From NCBI GenBank assembly GCA_947177445.1, contig CAMWUL010000009.1:1-64000 (forward strand): a DNA stretch of 64,000 bases, given 5' to 3'. Of the stretch, positions 8,404 through 17,350 are shown in pieces. This DNA is from an uncultured Lachnospiraceae bacterium (GTDB taxonomy: Bacteria; Bacillota; Clostridia; Lachnospirales; Lachnospiraceae). Each line of letters opens with the position of its first letter. Position 1 is the first letter of the stretch. The translations under genes were made by a program, and so were the position numbers. The notes below the pieces were generated by a model. That model was given only the letters and a program-made list of their open reading frames with translations, did no database searches and was not told the origin of the DNA.

Positions 8404-10209
8404 ATGGATCAAAGCAGAATCCGTAACTTTTGTATCATTGCACATATCGACCATGGAAAATCTACGCTGGCGGACCGGATTATTGAGAAGACCGGCCTGC
8501 TGACCAGCAGGGAAATGCAGAATCAGGTACTGGACAATATGGACCTGGAAAGGGAGCGGGGAATTACCATCAAGGCCCAGACGGTGCGCACGGTATACAG
8601 GGCCGGCGACGGAGAAGAATATATTTTCAATTTGATCGACACACCAGGACATGTGGACTTTAACTATGAGGTGAGCCGGTCTCTGGCGGCCTGCGACGGC
8701 GCGGTGCTGGTGGTGGATGCCGCCCAGGGGATTGAGGCCCAGACACTGGCCAACGTGTATCTGGCTCTGGACCATGATCTTGATGTATTTCCTGTAATCA
8801 ACAAGATCGATCTGCCCAGCGCGGAGCCTCAGCGGGTGATCGAAGAGATCGAGGATGTGATCGGCCTGGAGGCACAGGACGCGCCTCTGATTTCTGCCAA
8901 GAACGGTATCGGCATCGAGGAGGTGCTGGAGCAGATTGTAACGAAGATCCCTGCGCCTGTGGGAGATCCTGATGCGCCGCTTCAGGCTCTGATTTTTGAT
9001 TCGGTGTATGATTCCTACAAAGGAGTTATCATTTTCTGCCGGATTATGGAAGGAACTGTTAAAAAAGGAACTGTCATCCGCCTGATGGCCACAGGAGCCA
9101 GGCAGGAAGTGGTGGAGGTAGGCTATTTTGGGGCAGGGCAGTTCATTCCCTGTCAGGAGCTGAGTGCGGGTATGGTAGGATATATCACCGCATCCATCAA
9201 AAATGTGAAGGACACAGCCGTGGGAGATACGGTGACAGATGATAAAAATCCCTGTGCAGAACCGCTTCCCGGCTATAAAAAGGTGCAGTCTATGGTCTAT
9301 TGCGGCCTGTATCCTGCGGACGGGGCCAAATACCCTGACCTGCGGGACGCGCTGGAGAAGCTGCAGCTTAACGATGCTTCTCTGCAGTATGAACCGGAGA
9401 CCTCCGTGGCCCTGGGCTTCGGCTTTCGCTGCGGCTTTTTAGGGCTGCTCCATCTGGAGGTGATCCAGGAGCGGCTGGAGAGAGAATATAATCTGGATCT
9501 GGTGACCACGGCTCCCGGTGTAGTGTATAAGGTATATAAATCAAACGGCGAGGTTATCGAGCTGACCAATCCTACCAATCTGCCCGATCCTTCGGAGATC
9601 GAGCATATGGAGGAGCCCATCGTCACTGCAGAGATCATGGTGACCAGCGAATACATCGGTTCTATTATGGAGCTGTGTCAGGAGAGACGGGGCCGCTATC
9701 TGGGAATGGAATATATCGAGGGCGCCAGGGCGCTTTTAAAGTACGAGCTTCCTCTGAACGAGATTATATATGACTTTTTTGATGCCCTGAAATCCCGCTC
9801 CAGGGGCTATGCCTCCTTTGACTATGACATAAAGGGCTATGAGACGTCCCGGCTGGTGAAGCTGGATATTTTGATCAACCGGGAGGAGGTGGACGCGCTT
9901 TCCTTTATTGTACATGCAGATTCCGCTTATGAGCGGGGCCGGAGAATGTGCGAGAAGCTGAAGGAAGAGATTCCGAGACATCTGTTTGAGATCCCCATTC
10001 AGGCGGCGGTAGGCGGCAAGATCATTGCCCGGGAGACGGTGAAGGCCATGCGCAAGGACGTGCTTGCAAAATGCTATGGCGGCGATATCACCCGGAAGAA
10101 GAAGCTGCTGGAGAAGCAGAAGGAGGGAAAGAAGCGCATGCGTCAGATCGGCAGCGTGGAGATTCCTCAGAAAGCCTTTATGAGTGTGCTGAAGCTGGAT
10201 GACGATTAA
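8404..10209 (+). CDS. lepA: Elongation factor 4 (LepA) GTPase
   Basis: The 601-residue protein is LepA/EF4, a ribosome-associated translational GTPase implicated in back-translocation and in 30S assembly. The G motifs are clear: AHIDHGKST near residue 13, GITIKAQT near 49, DTPGHVDF near 79 and NKIDLP near 133. The EF-G-like domains and the unique LepA C-terminal domain follow. Length equals the family norm. It lies in the conserved gpr-spoIIP-lepA-hemW cluster. The 136-bp gap upstream holds the tandem repeats and no gene. Confidence 0.97.
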   Translation: MDQSRIRNFCIIAHIDHGKSTLADRIIEKTGLLTSREMQNQVLDNMDLERERGITIKAQTVRTVYRAGDGEEYIFNLIDTPGHVDFNYEVSRSLAACDGAVLVVDAAQGIEAQTLANVYLALDHDLDVFPVINKIDLPSAEPQRVIEEIEDVIGLEAQDAPLISAKNGIGIEEVLEQIVTKIPAPVGDPDAPLQALIFDSVYDSYKGVIIFCRIMEGTVKKGTVIRLMATGARQEVVEVGYFGAGQFIPCQELSAGMVGYITASIKNVKDTAVGDTVTDDKNPCAEPLPGYKKVQSMVYCGLYPADGAKYPDLRDALEKLQLNDASLQYEPETSVALGFGFRCGFLGLLHLEVIQERLEREYNLDLVTTAPGVVYKVYKSNGEVIELTNPTNLPDPSEIEHMEEPIVTAEIMVTSEYIGSIMELCQERRGRYLGMEYIEGARALLKYELPLNEIIYDFFDALKSRSRGYASFDYDIKGYETSRLVKLDILINREEVDALSFIVHADSAYERGRRMCEKLKEEIPRHLFEIPIQAAVGGKIIARETVKAMRKDVLAKCYGGDITRKKKLLEKQKEGKKRMRQIGSVEIPQKAFMSVLKLDDD

Positions 10210-10243
10210 TGGAAACAGCGGCAGATTGTGAGAGTGTGAGCAT

Positions 10244-11419
10244 ATGAAGGAATTGACAAAGGGAGTGCTGGAGCTATACCTCCACATTCCCTTTTGTGTG
10301 AAAAAGTGTCTATATTGTGATTTCCTGTCCGGGCCGGCGGACAGAACCGTTATGGCGGCTTATGTGGAGGCGCTGAAGGCTGAACTGGAGGGGCGGGCGG
10401 AGGGATGTGCAGACTTTAAAGTGACCTCTGTCTTTTTGGGGGGAGGCACCCCTTCCCTGCTGGAGGGAGAGCGGATCCTGGAGCTTTTGGAGACCATCAA
10501 AAAATATTACTGCCTGGATCCCTGTGCGGAGATTACCATAGAGGCCAATCCGGGCACGGTAAATCGACAAAAGCTTGCCTGCTGGCGCAGGGCAGGGATC
10601 AACCGGCTCAGCATCGGCCTGCAGTCCGCCTTCGATGAAGAGCTGGCGGTCCTGGGAAGAATACACACCTGGCAGCAGTTTCTGCAGACCTATGAAGATG
10701 CCCTGTCGGAGGGCTTTGACAATATTAATATTGATCTTATGAGTGCGCTGCCCGGCCAGACGCCGGAGAGCTGGCGGGCTTCCCTGGAAAAGGTATTGTC
10801 CCTGAAGCCGCCGCCATGCCATATCTCCGCCTACAGCCTGATTTTGGAGGAGGGAACACAGCTTTACCGCCTGTGGGAGGAGGGAAAGCTGGAGCTTTTG
10901 GACGAGGATGCGGACAGGCTTATGTATTGGGAGACCGGGCGGATCCTGGAGCAGGCGGGGTATGGCCGGTACGAGATATCCAATTATGCCCTGGCCGGAC
11001 GGGAATGCCGGCACAACTGCGGTTATTGGAGCCGCCGGGATTATTTGGGCTTCGGTATCGGGGCTGCCTCGCTGTTTCAAAACGTGCGGTTTCAAAACGG
11101 CAGGAGCCTGCAGGCTTATCTGGAGCATCCGCTGAACTGCAGACAGGAGGAGCATGCTCTAAGCCTGGGGGAGCAGATGGAGGAGTTTATGTTTTTGGGG
11201 CTGCGGAAAACGGAGGGCATCAGCCCGCAGGGGTTTCAGGAGTGCTTCGGACAGCCTTTGGAGGAGATTTACGGACAGGTAATAAAGAAAAATTTGACAG
11301 ACGGCTTGTTGGAATATCGGGAGAATGGGGAAGGAGAGATGCTTGCCCTGACTGACAGGGGGCTTGATTTAAGCAACTATGTCTTCGCACAGTTTTTGCT
11401 GGACGAGGACCCTGCATGA
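10244..11419 (+). CDS. hemW: Radical SAM heme chaperone HemW
   Basis: The 391-residue protein has the radical SAM cluster motif CVKKCLYCDF near residue 18, then GGGTPSLL, EANPGTV and the HemN-like C-terminal region. HemW was formerly called oxygen-independent coproporphyrinogen oxidase. The extra cysteine directly after the third ligand, found in true HemN (CxxxCxxCxC), is absent here (CxYCDF), which favours the heme chaperone HemW. ATG 10244 is 35 bases after lepA, consistent with one operon. Heme use in such an anaerobe would be limited, so the physiological substrate is unclear. Confidence 0.92.
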   Translation: MKELTKGVLELYLHIPFCVKKCLYCDFLSGPADRTVMAAYVEALKAELEGRAEGCADFKVTSVFLGGGTPSLLEGERILELLETIKKYYCLDPCAEITIEANPGTVNRQKLACWRRAGINRLSIGLQSAFDEELAVLGRIHTWQQFLQTYEDALSEGFDNINIDLMSALPGQTPESWRASLEKVLSLKPPPCHISAYSLILEEGTQLYRLWEEGKLELLDEDADRLMYWETGRILEQAGYGRYEISNYALAGRECRHNCGYWSRRDYLGFGIGAASLFQNVRFQNGRSLQAYLEHPLNCRQEEHALSLGEQMEEFMFLGLRKTEGISPQGFQECFGQPLEEIYGQVIKKNLTDGLLEYRENGEGEMLALTDRGLDLSNYVFAQFLLDEDPA

Positions 11420-11506
11420 TCCTTTTTTCGAAAAGATCGGGTAGTCAGGCACTGTAGGGCGAAAAAATCATAAACTATAACTAAGAGTGACCCATGGGGG
11501 TTCGTT

Positions 11507-12142
11507 TTGAAGACCTTTCAAAAGCCACTGTCCCAAGGAGAAGAAGCAGAATGTATCCGCCTGCTGCGGGAAGGATCCCCGGCACAAGCCAAGCAGGCAA
11601 AGGAGATTTTAATAGAGAGAAATCTGCGCCTGGTGGCGCATATTGCTAAAAAATATCAGAATGCGGAAGAGGACATGGAGGATCTGATTTCCATCGGCTG
11701 CATCGGATTGATCAAGGCCATCGACACCTTCGATGACCGTAAGGGAAGATTGGCTACGTATGCCTGCAGGTGTATTGATAATGAACTTCTGATGCTGCTG
11801 CGGGGAAAAAAGAAGACATCCCGGGAGGTGTCGTTGTTTGAACCCATCGGGCAGGACAAAGAGGGTAACGAGATCCATCTCGTGGACGTGATCGAACAGC
11901 AGCAGCCGGATATTATCGAAAATATGGAGTTGTCCGGAAATATCAAAAAGCTGTTTTCCCTGATGGAAGACAGCCTTACCGACAGGGAACGGGAAATTCT
12001 GGTTATGCGCTATGGACTCAGCGGGAGCCGGGAGGCCACCCAGAACGAGGTGGGGGCTGTATTGGGAATATCCAGGAGCTATGTGAGCAGGATTGAGAAG
12101 AAGGCGCTTTCGAAGCTGCGGGAGAAGTTCGAGCAGGATTAG
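11507..12142 (+). CDS. sigK: Sporulation sigma factor SigK
   Basis: The 211-residue sigma-70 family protein shows region 2 (RNLRLVAHIAKKYQN, then DLISIGCIGLIKAID), the SigK-like PIGQDKEGNEIHLVDVIE segment and region 4 (GISRSYVSRIEKKALSKLRE). SigK directs late mother-cell transcription during sporulation. The start is TTG 11507, giving MKTFQKPLS; no in-frame start lies upstream. The protein therefore lacks the pro-sequence that holds Bacillus SigK inactive, as reported for Clostridioides difficile SigK. The gene is contiguous, not split by a skin-type prophage. However, its last 58 bases occur again at 15292-15349 beyond an accessory gene. It occupies the position that hrcA takes after hemW in Bacillus. 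Confidence 0.9.
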   Translation: MKTFQKPLSQGEEAECIRLLREGSPAQAKQAKEILIERNLRLVAHIAKKYQNAEEDMEDLISIGCIGLIKAIDTFDDRKGRLATYACRCIDNELLMLLRGKKKTSREVSLFEPIGQDKEGNEIHLVDVIEQQQPDIIENMELSGNIKKLFSLMEDSLTDREREILVMRYGLSGSREATQNEVGAVLGISRSYVSRIEKKALSKLREKFEQD

Positions 12143-12171
12143 CCGGAAGGAAATATATGATGTCCAGAAAG

Positions 12172-12223
12172 GGATAGAGTCAGTTGAGCTATAAGATGGC
12201 TTAACAGATTCTATTCTCTTTTT
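12172..12223 (+). terminator. Intrinsic terminator of sigK
   Basis: A long imperfect stem (12174-12189 pairing with 12199-12214, with one A-A mismatch and G-U pairs) closes a nine-base loop and is followed by tctcttttt. It ends the gpr-to-sigK group. Confidence 0.75.
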
Positions 12224-12233
12224 GTTCCCGCAT

Positions 12234-12255
12234 GCAATGAGGAAAATAGCCATGC
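12234..12255 (+). repeat. Copy 1 of a short interspersed repeat
   Basis: The sequence reads gcaatgaggaaaat followed by agccatgc. It directly follows the T-run of the sigK terminator. Related copies are at 15413-15434 (plus) and 30749-30770 (minus). Similarity extends a few bases outward (a CCCG-like left side and TGCAT on the right). Confidence 0.7.
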
Positions 12256-12607
12256 TTGCATATATATACCTCGTCAGCTTGCTGCGTGGTATTTGACTCA
12301 TGGAATTGATATTAATGAAAATATTTTGTACAATAGAATAAATAAGATAGTATCATTTTCAATAGTCATAAATGGGATATATGCAAAAAGCATATAATCT
12401 GTTTTTATGAAAATGGCAATGTTATACTTTGTAGAGATGGGGGATGCGCGACGGATTGGTTACTAATATTATTCACGTAGATGGACATTCAGGTAAAAAA
12501 GAGATTATTTGTCTGATCCAGGAAGTAAATGACTGTTACAGCAAAATACGAGAAAAAAGGTTTTGAATGACAGCAATATGTGAAAGCCTACTATGGAGGA
12601 ATGCAAT
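12256..12607. other. Mostly non-coding AT-rich stretch at the left end of the accessory island
   Basis: About 350 bases without a convincing gene. The only frame with a plausible ribosome site (gagatggggg) runs from ATG 12444 to TGA 12566 and would give a 40-residue polar peptide beginning MRDGLVTNII. I do not recognise it, and it may be debris of a longer gene. Composition is visibly richer in A and T than sigK. Confidence 0.4.
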
Positions 12608-13471
12608 ATGGCTATTGTTGAATGTTTGAATTGCAGAGGGCAGATTTCAGATAGGGCAAGAAAATGTGTTCATTGTGGAACAGTGTTTAGAACCGAAGAA
12701 AAGAAATTATGCGCGGAATGCGGTATGGAACTGGAAGATGGAGCGGCTATGTGTTTTCGGTGTGGATGTCCTGCCGGAGCCGATAGCAGGGTAATGATGC
12801 CAGTAGCTCCCCGACAGATGGGGACATCGAGCAGTAAAGAAAGGGGCAACGGTATAAAATGGGTATTCGCAGTAGTAATCGCATTTGTGATAGTGCTGAT
12901 GGCATTTGTCATTGGGATACTCTGGTATCAGGCGAGAAAAGCGACAGCAGAGGTCATGCGGCTTAGCCAGGAAATGAAAGCTGAGGAGGAAAACGTACAG
13001 CGTGGTCAGGAATATTTGGACAATCTTCAGCTTGTGACAGATACCATGCTGTCAGGGGCGATAGATGCGGAAAACTGTTGTAATCTGATAGTACAGGTAT
13101 GGAACAATGCCATATGGGAGAAAGAAGATGATGCCACTGACCAATACACTAGGCCTGACGGGCATTTTGTGGAAGATTTTAATGACGCATTAAACAATTT
13201 GTTCGCAGACCCAGAGTTTTGTTTGCAGATAGATAATATTATGGAAAATCAGACAATAGTCAATTCCATCGTTGGACAGATGAAAAATCCCCCCGAGGAG
13301 TATAAATCTGCCCATGAATCGTTGGCAGAATGTTATGATGCGTATTTGACATTTACCGGTCTGGCTATAAATCCGACAGGCAGTTTAAACACGTTTTCTG
13401 AAGATTTTAATAATGCTGACACAGAATTCCTTCACTGCTATCATGTTATGGAATTTTATATACAGAATTAG
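12608..13471 (+). CDS. Zinc-ribbon, single-pass membrane protein of unknown function
   Basis: The N-terminus has two paired-cysteine ribbons (CLNCRG...CVHCG and CAECGM...CFRCGC, within residues 5-55). A flexible linker follows, then one transmembrane helix (about 85-108) and a helical extracytoplasmic or cytoplasmic domain of about 180 residues. The first 15 residues after the membrane helix look coiled-coil. ATG 12608 is chosen because ggagga lies seven bases upstream; the ATG at 12593 overlaps that site. I do not recognise the C-terminal domain. It lies between sigK and the first AAA-ATPase gene, in a stretch of lower GC content that appears to be an insertion. Confidence 0.65.
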   Translation: MAIVECLNCRGQISDRARKCVHCGTVFRTEEKKLCAECGMELEDGAAMCFRCGCPAGADSRVMMPVAPRQMGTSSSKERGNGIKWVFAVVIAFVIVLMAFVIGILWYQARKATAEVMRLSQEMKAEEENVQRGQEYLDNLQLVTDTMLSGAIDAENCCNLIVQVWNNAIWEKEDDATDQYTRPDGHFVEDFNDALNNLFADPEFCLQIDNIMENQTIVNSIVGQMKNPPEEYKSAHESLAECYDAYLTFTGLAINPTGSLNTFSEDFNNADTEFLHCYHVMEFYIQN

Positions 13472-13565
13472 TGTCAAAATCTTGCGGCTTACTTGTACAT
13501 TATTAGAAAAATATATATAATGTAAGTAATCGTAAAAGCTTGGTATGGCGTAGGGGAGTATTAAC

Positions 13566-15254
13566 ATGATAAGAACTGTAGGGATCGGCATTCAAAACTT
13601 TGAGAAATTAATAACAGAAAACAGCTTTTATGTGGATAAAACAGATTTTATCAGGCAGTGGTGGGAAAACAGAGATGAGGTGACGCTGATCACTCGCCCC
13701 CGCAGATTTGGAAAAACCCTGAATATGAATATGTTGGAGAGATTTCTCTCTGTGGAGTATGCGGGGCAAGGGGATATCTTTGAAAGATTATCCATTTGGA
13801 AAGAGGAAAAGTACCGTAATCTTCAAGGCACCTGGCCGGTGATATTTTTGAGCTTTGCAGATGTAAAGGCGAATACCTTTGCTCTGGCAAGGGAAAAGAT
13901 ATGCCTGCTTATCAAAGAAGTGTATCATAAGTTTGATTTTCTGTTGGCGGATGGAATATTAAGGGAGGGGGAAACAGATTTTTTTCGCAATGTTCTGACA
14001 GAGATGACAGAATCCGAGGCGGCTTATTCCTTAAAAAATCTGTCCGGTTATCTGTCGCGTTATTATGGAAAAAGGGTCATTATTCTGCTGGACGAATATG
14101 ACACGCCACTACAGGAAGCATGGGTGTACGGTTACTGGCAGGAAATGGTGGAGCTGATAAGGGGGCTGTTTAACTCTACGTTCAAGACAAATCCCTATCT
14201 GGAGCGGGCTGTTATGACCGGGATCACCAGAGTCAGCAAAGAGTCCATTTTCTCGGATCTGAACCACTTGACAGTGGTGACGGCGACTTCTGAGATGTAT
14301 GCGGCCTGCTTTGGTTTTACGGAAGAAGAGGTATTTGCCGCACTGGACGAGTACAGAATGCAGGATAAGTGTACTGAGGTAAAAAAGTGGTATGACGGCT
14401 TTACCTTTGGAAAATGTAAAGATATCTATAATCCATGGTCTATTATAAATTATTTGAAAACAGGAAGACTTTCCACCTATTGGGCCAATACCAGTAGCAA
14501 CGGCTTAGTGGATAAGCTGATTCGGGAGGGAAACGCAGAGACAAAGATCTCCATGGAAAATCTGCTGAAAGGGGAACATCTGTACAAAGAGATTGATGAG
14601 CAGATTATATTTGAGCAGCTGGATATGGATGAGAACGCCATTTGGAGTCTGTTTTTAACCTGCGGATATCTGAAAGCGGAAGGTTATGCGTTAAATGAGG
14701 AAACAGGAGTAGACCTATATGAACTGGCGCTGACGAATAAGGAAGTGCAGATCATGTTCCGAAGGATGATAAAGAAATGGTTCTCCGGTTCGGGTACTGT
14801 CTACAATGGCTTTATCCGGGCGATGCTGCAGGATGATGTCAAGTCCATGAACGCCTATATGAACCGGGTTGCTCTGGCCACTTTCAGCTATTTTGACAGT
14901 GGGAAAAATCCCTCTATGGAGACGCAGCCTGAGCGATTTTATCACGGATTTGTGCTGGGACTGACTGTGGAACTCACAGACCGCTATATCATTACCTCCA
15001 ATCGAGAAAGTGGATTTGGAAGATATGATGTGATGATGGAGCCGAAGAACGAAGCGGACAATGCCGTGATAATGGAATTTAAGGTCAGGGAACCGCAGGA
15101 GGAATCTCTGGAGGATACAGCGGATGCAGCGTTGGATCAGATTGAAAAGCAGCAGTATGAGGCGGCTTTAATACACAGGGGAATCTCAGGTGAACGAATC
15201 CGAAAATATGGTTTTGCGTTTGAAGGGAAAGAAGTTTTGATAAAAGGTCTATAA
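13566..15254 (+). CDS. AAA-ATPase-like / PD-(D/E)XK nuclease family protein, copy 1
   Basis: The 562-residue protein has the two-part layout of the AAA-ATPase_like family (PF09820-type) joined to a C-terminal PD-(D/E)XK-type domain. The P-loop-like segment RPRRFGKTLNMNML lies near residue 43, a Walker B-like VIILLDEYDTP near 175, and TGITRVSKESIFSDLN near 217. The C-terminal GFGRYDVMMEP followed by AVIMEFKV gives the D...ExK nuclease signature near residues 480-510. Such genes are abundant in gut anaerobes and are thought to be mobile or defence related; no function is established. ATG 13566 begins the conserved TVGIGIQNFEKL. A second, very similar gene follows 176 bases after its stop. Confidence 0.85.
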   Translation: MIRTVGIGIQNFEKLITENSFYVDKTDFIRQWWENRDEVTLITRPRRFGKTLNMNMLERFLSVEYAGQGDIFERLSIWKEEKYRNLQGTWPVIFLSFADVKANTFALAREKICLLIKEVYHKFDFLLADGILREGETDFFRNVLTEMTESEAAYSLKNLSGYLSRYYGKRVIILLDEYDTPLQEAWVYGYWQEMVELIRGLFNSTFKTNPYLERAVMTGITRVSKESIFSDLNHLTVVTATSEMYAACFGFTEEEVFAALDEYRMQDKCTEVKKWYDGFTFGKCKDIYNPWSIINYLKTGRLSTYWANTSSNGLVDKLIREGNAETKISMENLLKGEHLYKEIDEQIIFEQLDMDENAIWSLFLTCGYLKAEGYALNEETGVDLYELALTNKEVQIMFRRMIKKWFSGSGTVYNGFIRAMLQDDVKSMNAYMNRVALATFSYFDSGKNPSMETQPERFYHGFVLGLTVELTDRYIITSNRESGFGRYDVMMEPKNEADNAVIMEFKVREPQEESLEDTADAALDQIEKQQYEAALIHRGISGERIRKYGFAFEGKEVLIKGL

Positions 15255-15291
15255 TTGTAATTTCGTTTTTAGCCCTAACTTGACAGGAGAG

Positions 15292-15353
15292 TATGTGAGC
15301 AGGATTGAGAAGAAGGCGCTTTCGAAGCTGCGGGAGAAGTTCGAGCAGGGGTA
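15292..15353 (+). pseudogene. Displaced duplicate of the sigK 3' end
   Basis: Bases 15292-15349 are identical to 12080-12137 inside sigK (58 of 58). In the same frame they encode YVSRIEKKALSKLREKFEQ, then glycine and TAG, where sigK has aspartate and TAG. Nothing of sigK upstream of this is present. The following spacer also resembles the one after sigK and includes the same short repeat. So a sigK tail plus flank was duplicated together with, or by the arrival of, the AAA-ATPase gene that follows. Confidence 0.9.
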
Positions 15354-15412
15354 GACGGCTAAAGAGAAGGAAGAGTGTCAGAAAAGGTCGGAAGCATATT
15401 TTATTCCCGGGA

Positions 15413-15434
15413 GCAATGAGGAAAATGGGCATGG
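15413..15434 (+). repeat. Copy 2 of the short interspersed repeat, overlapping an AAA-ATPase start
   Basis: It reads gcaatgaggaaaat followed by gggcatgg. Its gagg serves as the likely ribosome-binding site, and its end overlaps the ATG at 15431 of the second AAA-ATPase gene. It lies 60 bases after the displaced sigK stop; copy 1 lies 92 bases after the real one. Confidence 0.65.
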
Positions 15435-17122
15435 CAAGAACCGTAGGGATTGGGATTCAAAGTTTTGAGAAGCTGATATTGGAAAACAGCTTTTATATTG
15501 ATAAGACGGATTTTATCAGGCAGTGGTGGGAAAACAGAGACGATGTGACGTTGATTACCCGTCCCCGCAGATTCGGGAAGACGTTGAACATGAATATGTT
15601 AGAGAGATTTCTTTCCATAGAGCATGCAGGGCAGGGAGAGATTTTTGAGGGGCTGTCCATATGGAAAGATGAGAAGTACCGGAATCTTCAGGGAACCTAT
15701 CCTGTAATCTTCTTAAGCTTTGCCGGGATAAAGTCTTCTTCCTTTGATGAGGCTAAAAAAAGCTTGTTTTACCTGATTGAAAAATTGTATAACCGATATG
15801 AATTTCTGTTGAAGGAAGACAGCCTGAATGAAAAGGAAAAGGATTTCATAAAAAACATTTCTGTCAATATGGATAACTATTCCGCCGTTTCTTCGCTGAA
15901 CACATTGTCGGAATTCCTGTATCGTTATTATGGGAAAAAAGTAATTATTCTGCTGGACGAATACGATACACCTCTTCAGGAGGCCTGGGTGTACGGTTAT
16001 TGGAAAGAGATGGCGGAATTCATAAGAGGTTTGTTCAATGCTGCGTTTAAGACGAATCTGTATCTGGAACGGGCAGTTATGACAGGGATTACGAGAGTCA
16101 GCAAGGAATCCATTTTCTCGGATTTGAACCATTTGACAGTAGTGACATCAACTTCAGAGATGTATGCGGACTGCTTTGGTTTTACGGAAGAAGAGGTATT
16201 TGCCGCACTGGACGAGTACGGAATGCAGGATAATCGTGCTGAGGTCAAAAGATGGTATGACGGCTTTACCTTTGGAAAATGTAAAGATATTTATAATCCC
16301 TGGTCTATCATAAATTATTTGAAAACAGGAAGACTTTCCACCTACTGGGCCAACACCAGCAGCAACGGGCTGGTAGATAGGCTGATTCGAGAGGGAAGTG
16401 CGGAGATAAAAATATCCATGGAAAAACTGCTGAAAGGTGGGCATTTATATAAGGAAATCGATGAACAAATTGTTTTCGACCAGTTAGACGCAGATGAGAA
16501 CGCCATCTGGAGCCTGTTCCTGGCCAGCGGGTACCTGAAAGCGGAGAACTGCGAATTAAATGAGGACACGGGAACAGATTTATATGAGCTGGCATTGACA
16601 AATAAAGAAGTGCAGATTATGTTCCAAAAGCTGATTCGGAAATGGTTTACCCGTTCCGGGACAGTCTACAATGGCTTTATCAGATCGCTGCTGCAGGATG
16701 ATGTAAAGTCCATGAACGCCTACATGAACCGTGTGGCTCTGGCCACGTTCAGTTGCTTCGACAGTGGAAAAAATCCCTCTATGGAGACGCAGCCGGAACG
16801 TTTCTATCACGGCTTTGTGCTGGGACTGGCCGTGGAACTGGCAGACCGCTACATCATAACATCCAACCGGGAGAGCGGATTCGGAAGGTATGATGTGATG
16901 ATGGAGCCGAAGAACGGAACGGACAATGCCGTAATCATAGAATTTAAAGTCAAGGATTCCGGCGAAGAGAAATCTCTGGAGGACACCGCAGATGCCGCGC
17001 TGAAACAGATTGATGAACAGCGATACCAGGCGGATTTAGAGAGCAGAGGAATTTCTGGAGACCGAATTCGAAAATATGGCTTTGCCTTTGAAGGGAAAAA
17101 GGTTTTGATAAAAAGAGAATGA
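15431..17122 (+). CDS. AAA-ATPase-like / PD-(D/E)XK nuclease family protein, copy 2
   Basis: This is a 563-residue paralogue of the gene at 13566, with the same P-loop (RPRRFGKTLNMNML), Walker B (VIILLDEYDTP) and C-terminal nuclease signature (GFGRYDVMMEP...AVIIEFKV). The start is set at ATG 15431, giving MARTVGIGIQSFEKL, which aligns with copy 1 and has a gagg site at suitable distance. A longer frame back to 15305 would run through the sigK duplicate and is an artefact. The two copies are nearly identical in the first ~95 residues and again from ~165 onward, but differ strongly between (about 15720-15925 here). Function is unknown; a mobile or defence role is inferred from the family's distribution. 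Confidence 0.85.
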   Translation: MARTVGIGIQSFEKLILENSFYIDKTDFIRQWWENRDDVTLITRPRRFGKTLNMNMLERFLSIEHAGQGEIFEGLSIWKDEKYRNLQGTYPVIFLSFAGIKSSSFDEAKKSLFYLIEKLYNRYEFLLKEDSLNEKEKDFIKNISVNMDNYSAVSSLNTLSEFLYRYYGKKVIILLDEYDTPLQEAWVYGYWKEMAEFIRGLFNAAFKTNLYLERAVMTGITRVSKESIFSDLNHLTVVTSTSEMYADCFGFTEEEVFAALDEYGMQDNRAEVKRWYDGFTFGKCKDIYNPWSIINYLKTGRLSTYWANTSSNGLVDRLIREGSAEIKISMEKLLKGGHLYKEIDEQIVFDQLDADENAIWSLFLASGYLKAENCELNEDTGTDLYELALTNKEVQIMFQKLIRKWFTRSGTVYNGFIRSLLQDDVKSMNAYMNRVALATFSCFDSGKNPSMETQPERFYHGFVLGLAVELADRYIITSNRESGFGRYDVMMEPKNGTDNAVIIEFKVKDSGEEKSLEDTADAALKQIDEQRYQADLESRGISGDRIRKYGFAFEGKKVLIKRE

Positions 17123-17130
17123 AATTTTTT

Positions 17131-17323
17131 CACCTGTGCGGTTGCAATCCAACGGTCTGCCTGCATGCCATTTACGGCAATGCAGGCGGGCCGTTGGATT
17201 AGCAACCCACTCCCAAATGAGCAAAATGCGGATGCGCAAGCAGACGCAGAAGCGCGTAAGCGCGGGTTTTGCGAATGTGGGAGTCAGGTTGGATGCTCCA
17301 AGGAGCGTCCAACCGCACAGGTG
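17131..17323. repeat. Multi-hairpin element bounded by 14-bp inverted repeats
   Basis: The ends are a perfect 14-bp inverted repeat (cacctgtgcggttg at 17131-17144, its complement at 17310-17323). Inside are three further arms: 17147-17155 with 17191-17199 (extended by 17159-17169 with 17176-17187), 17209-17215 with 17278-17284 (then 17221-17226 with 17267-17272), and 17288-17299 with 17302-17313. The whole folds as a closed multi-branch junction. Short aaatttt runs flank both sides and could be target duplications, but they are too simple to prove it. It may be a second MITE-like element or a structured RNA. No gene is seen inside. Confidence 0.6.
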
Positions 17324-17350
17324 GAAAATTTTCGGAAAGGAAAAATACAC

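Noticed and set aside
11440-11506. Possible sigma-E type -10 (cataaact) upstream of sigK
   Set aside because: No convincing -35 partner at the right distance, so not listed as a promoter.
15305-15430. 42-codon N-terminal extension of the second AAA-ATPase
   Set aside because: The extension reads the sigK duplicate in a wrong frame; copy 1 and the ribosome site support ATG 15431.
17165-17350. 62-codon N-terminal extension of the GNAT protein
   Set aside because: It would translate the hairpin element; the family start and ribosome site fit TTG 17351.
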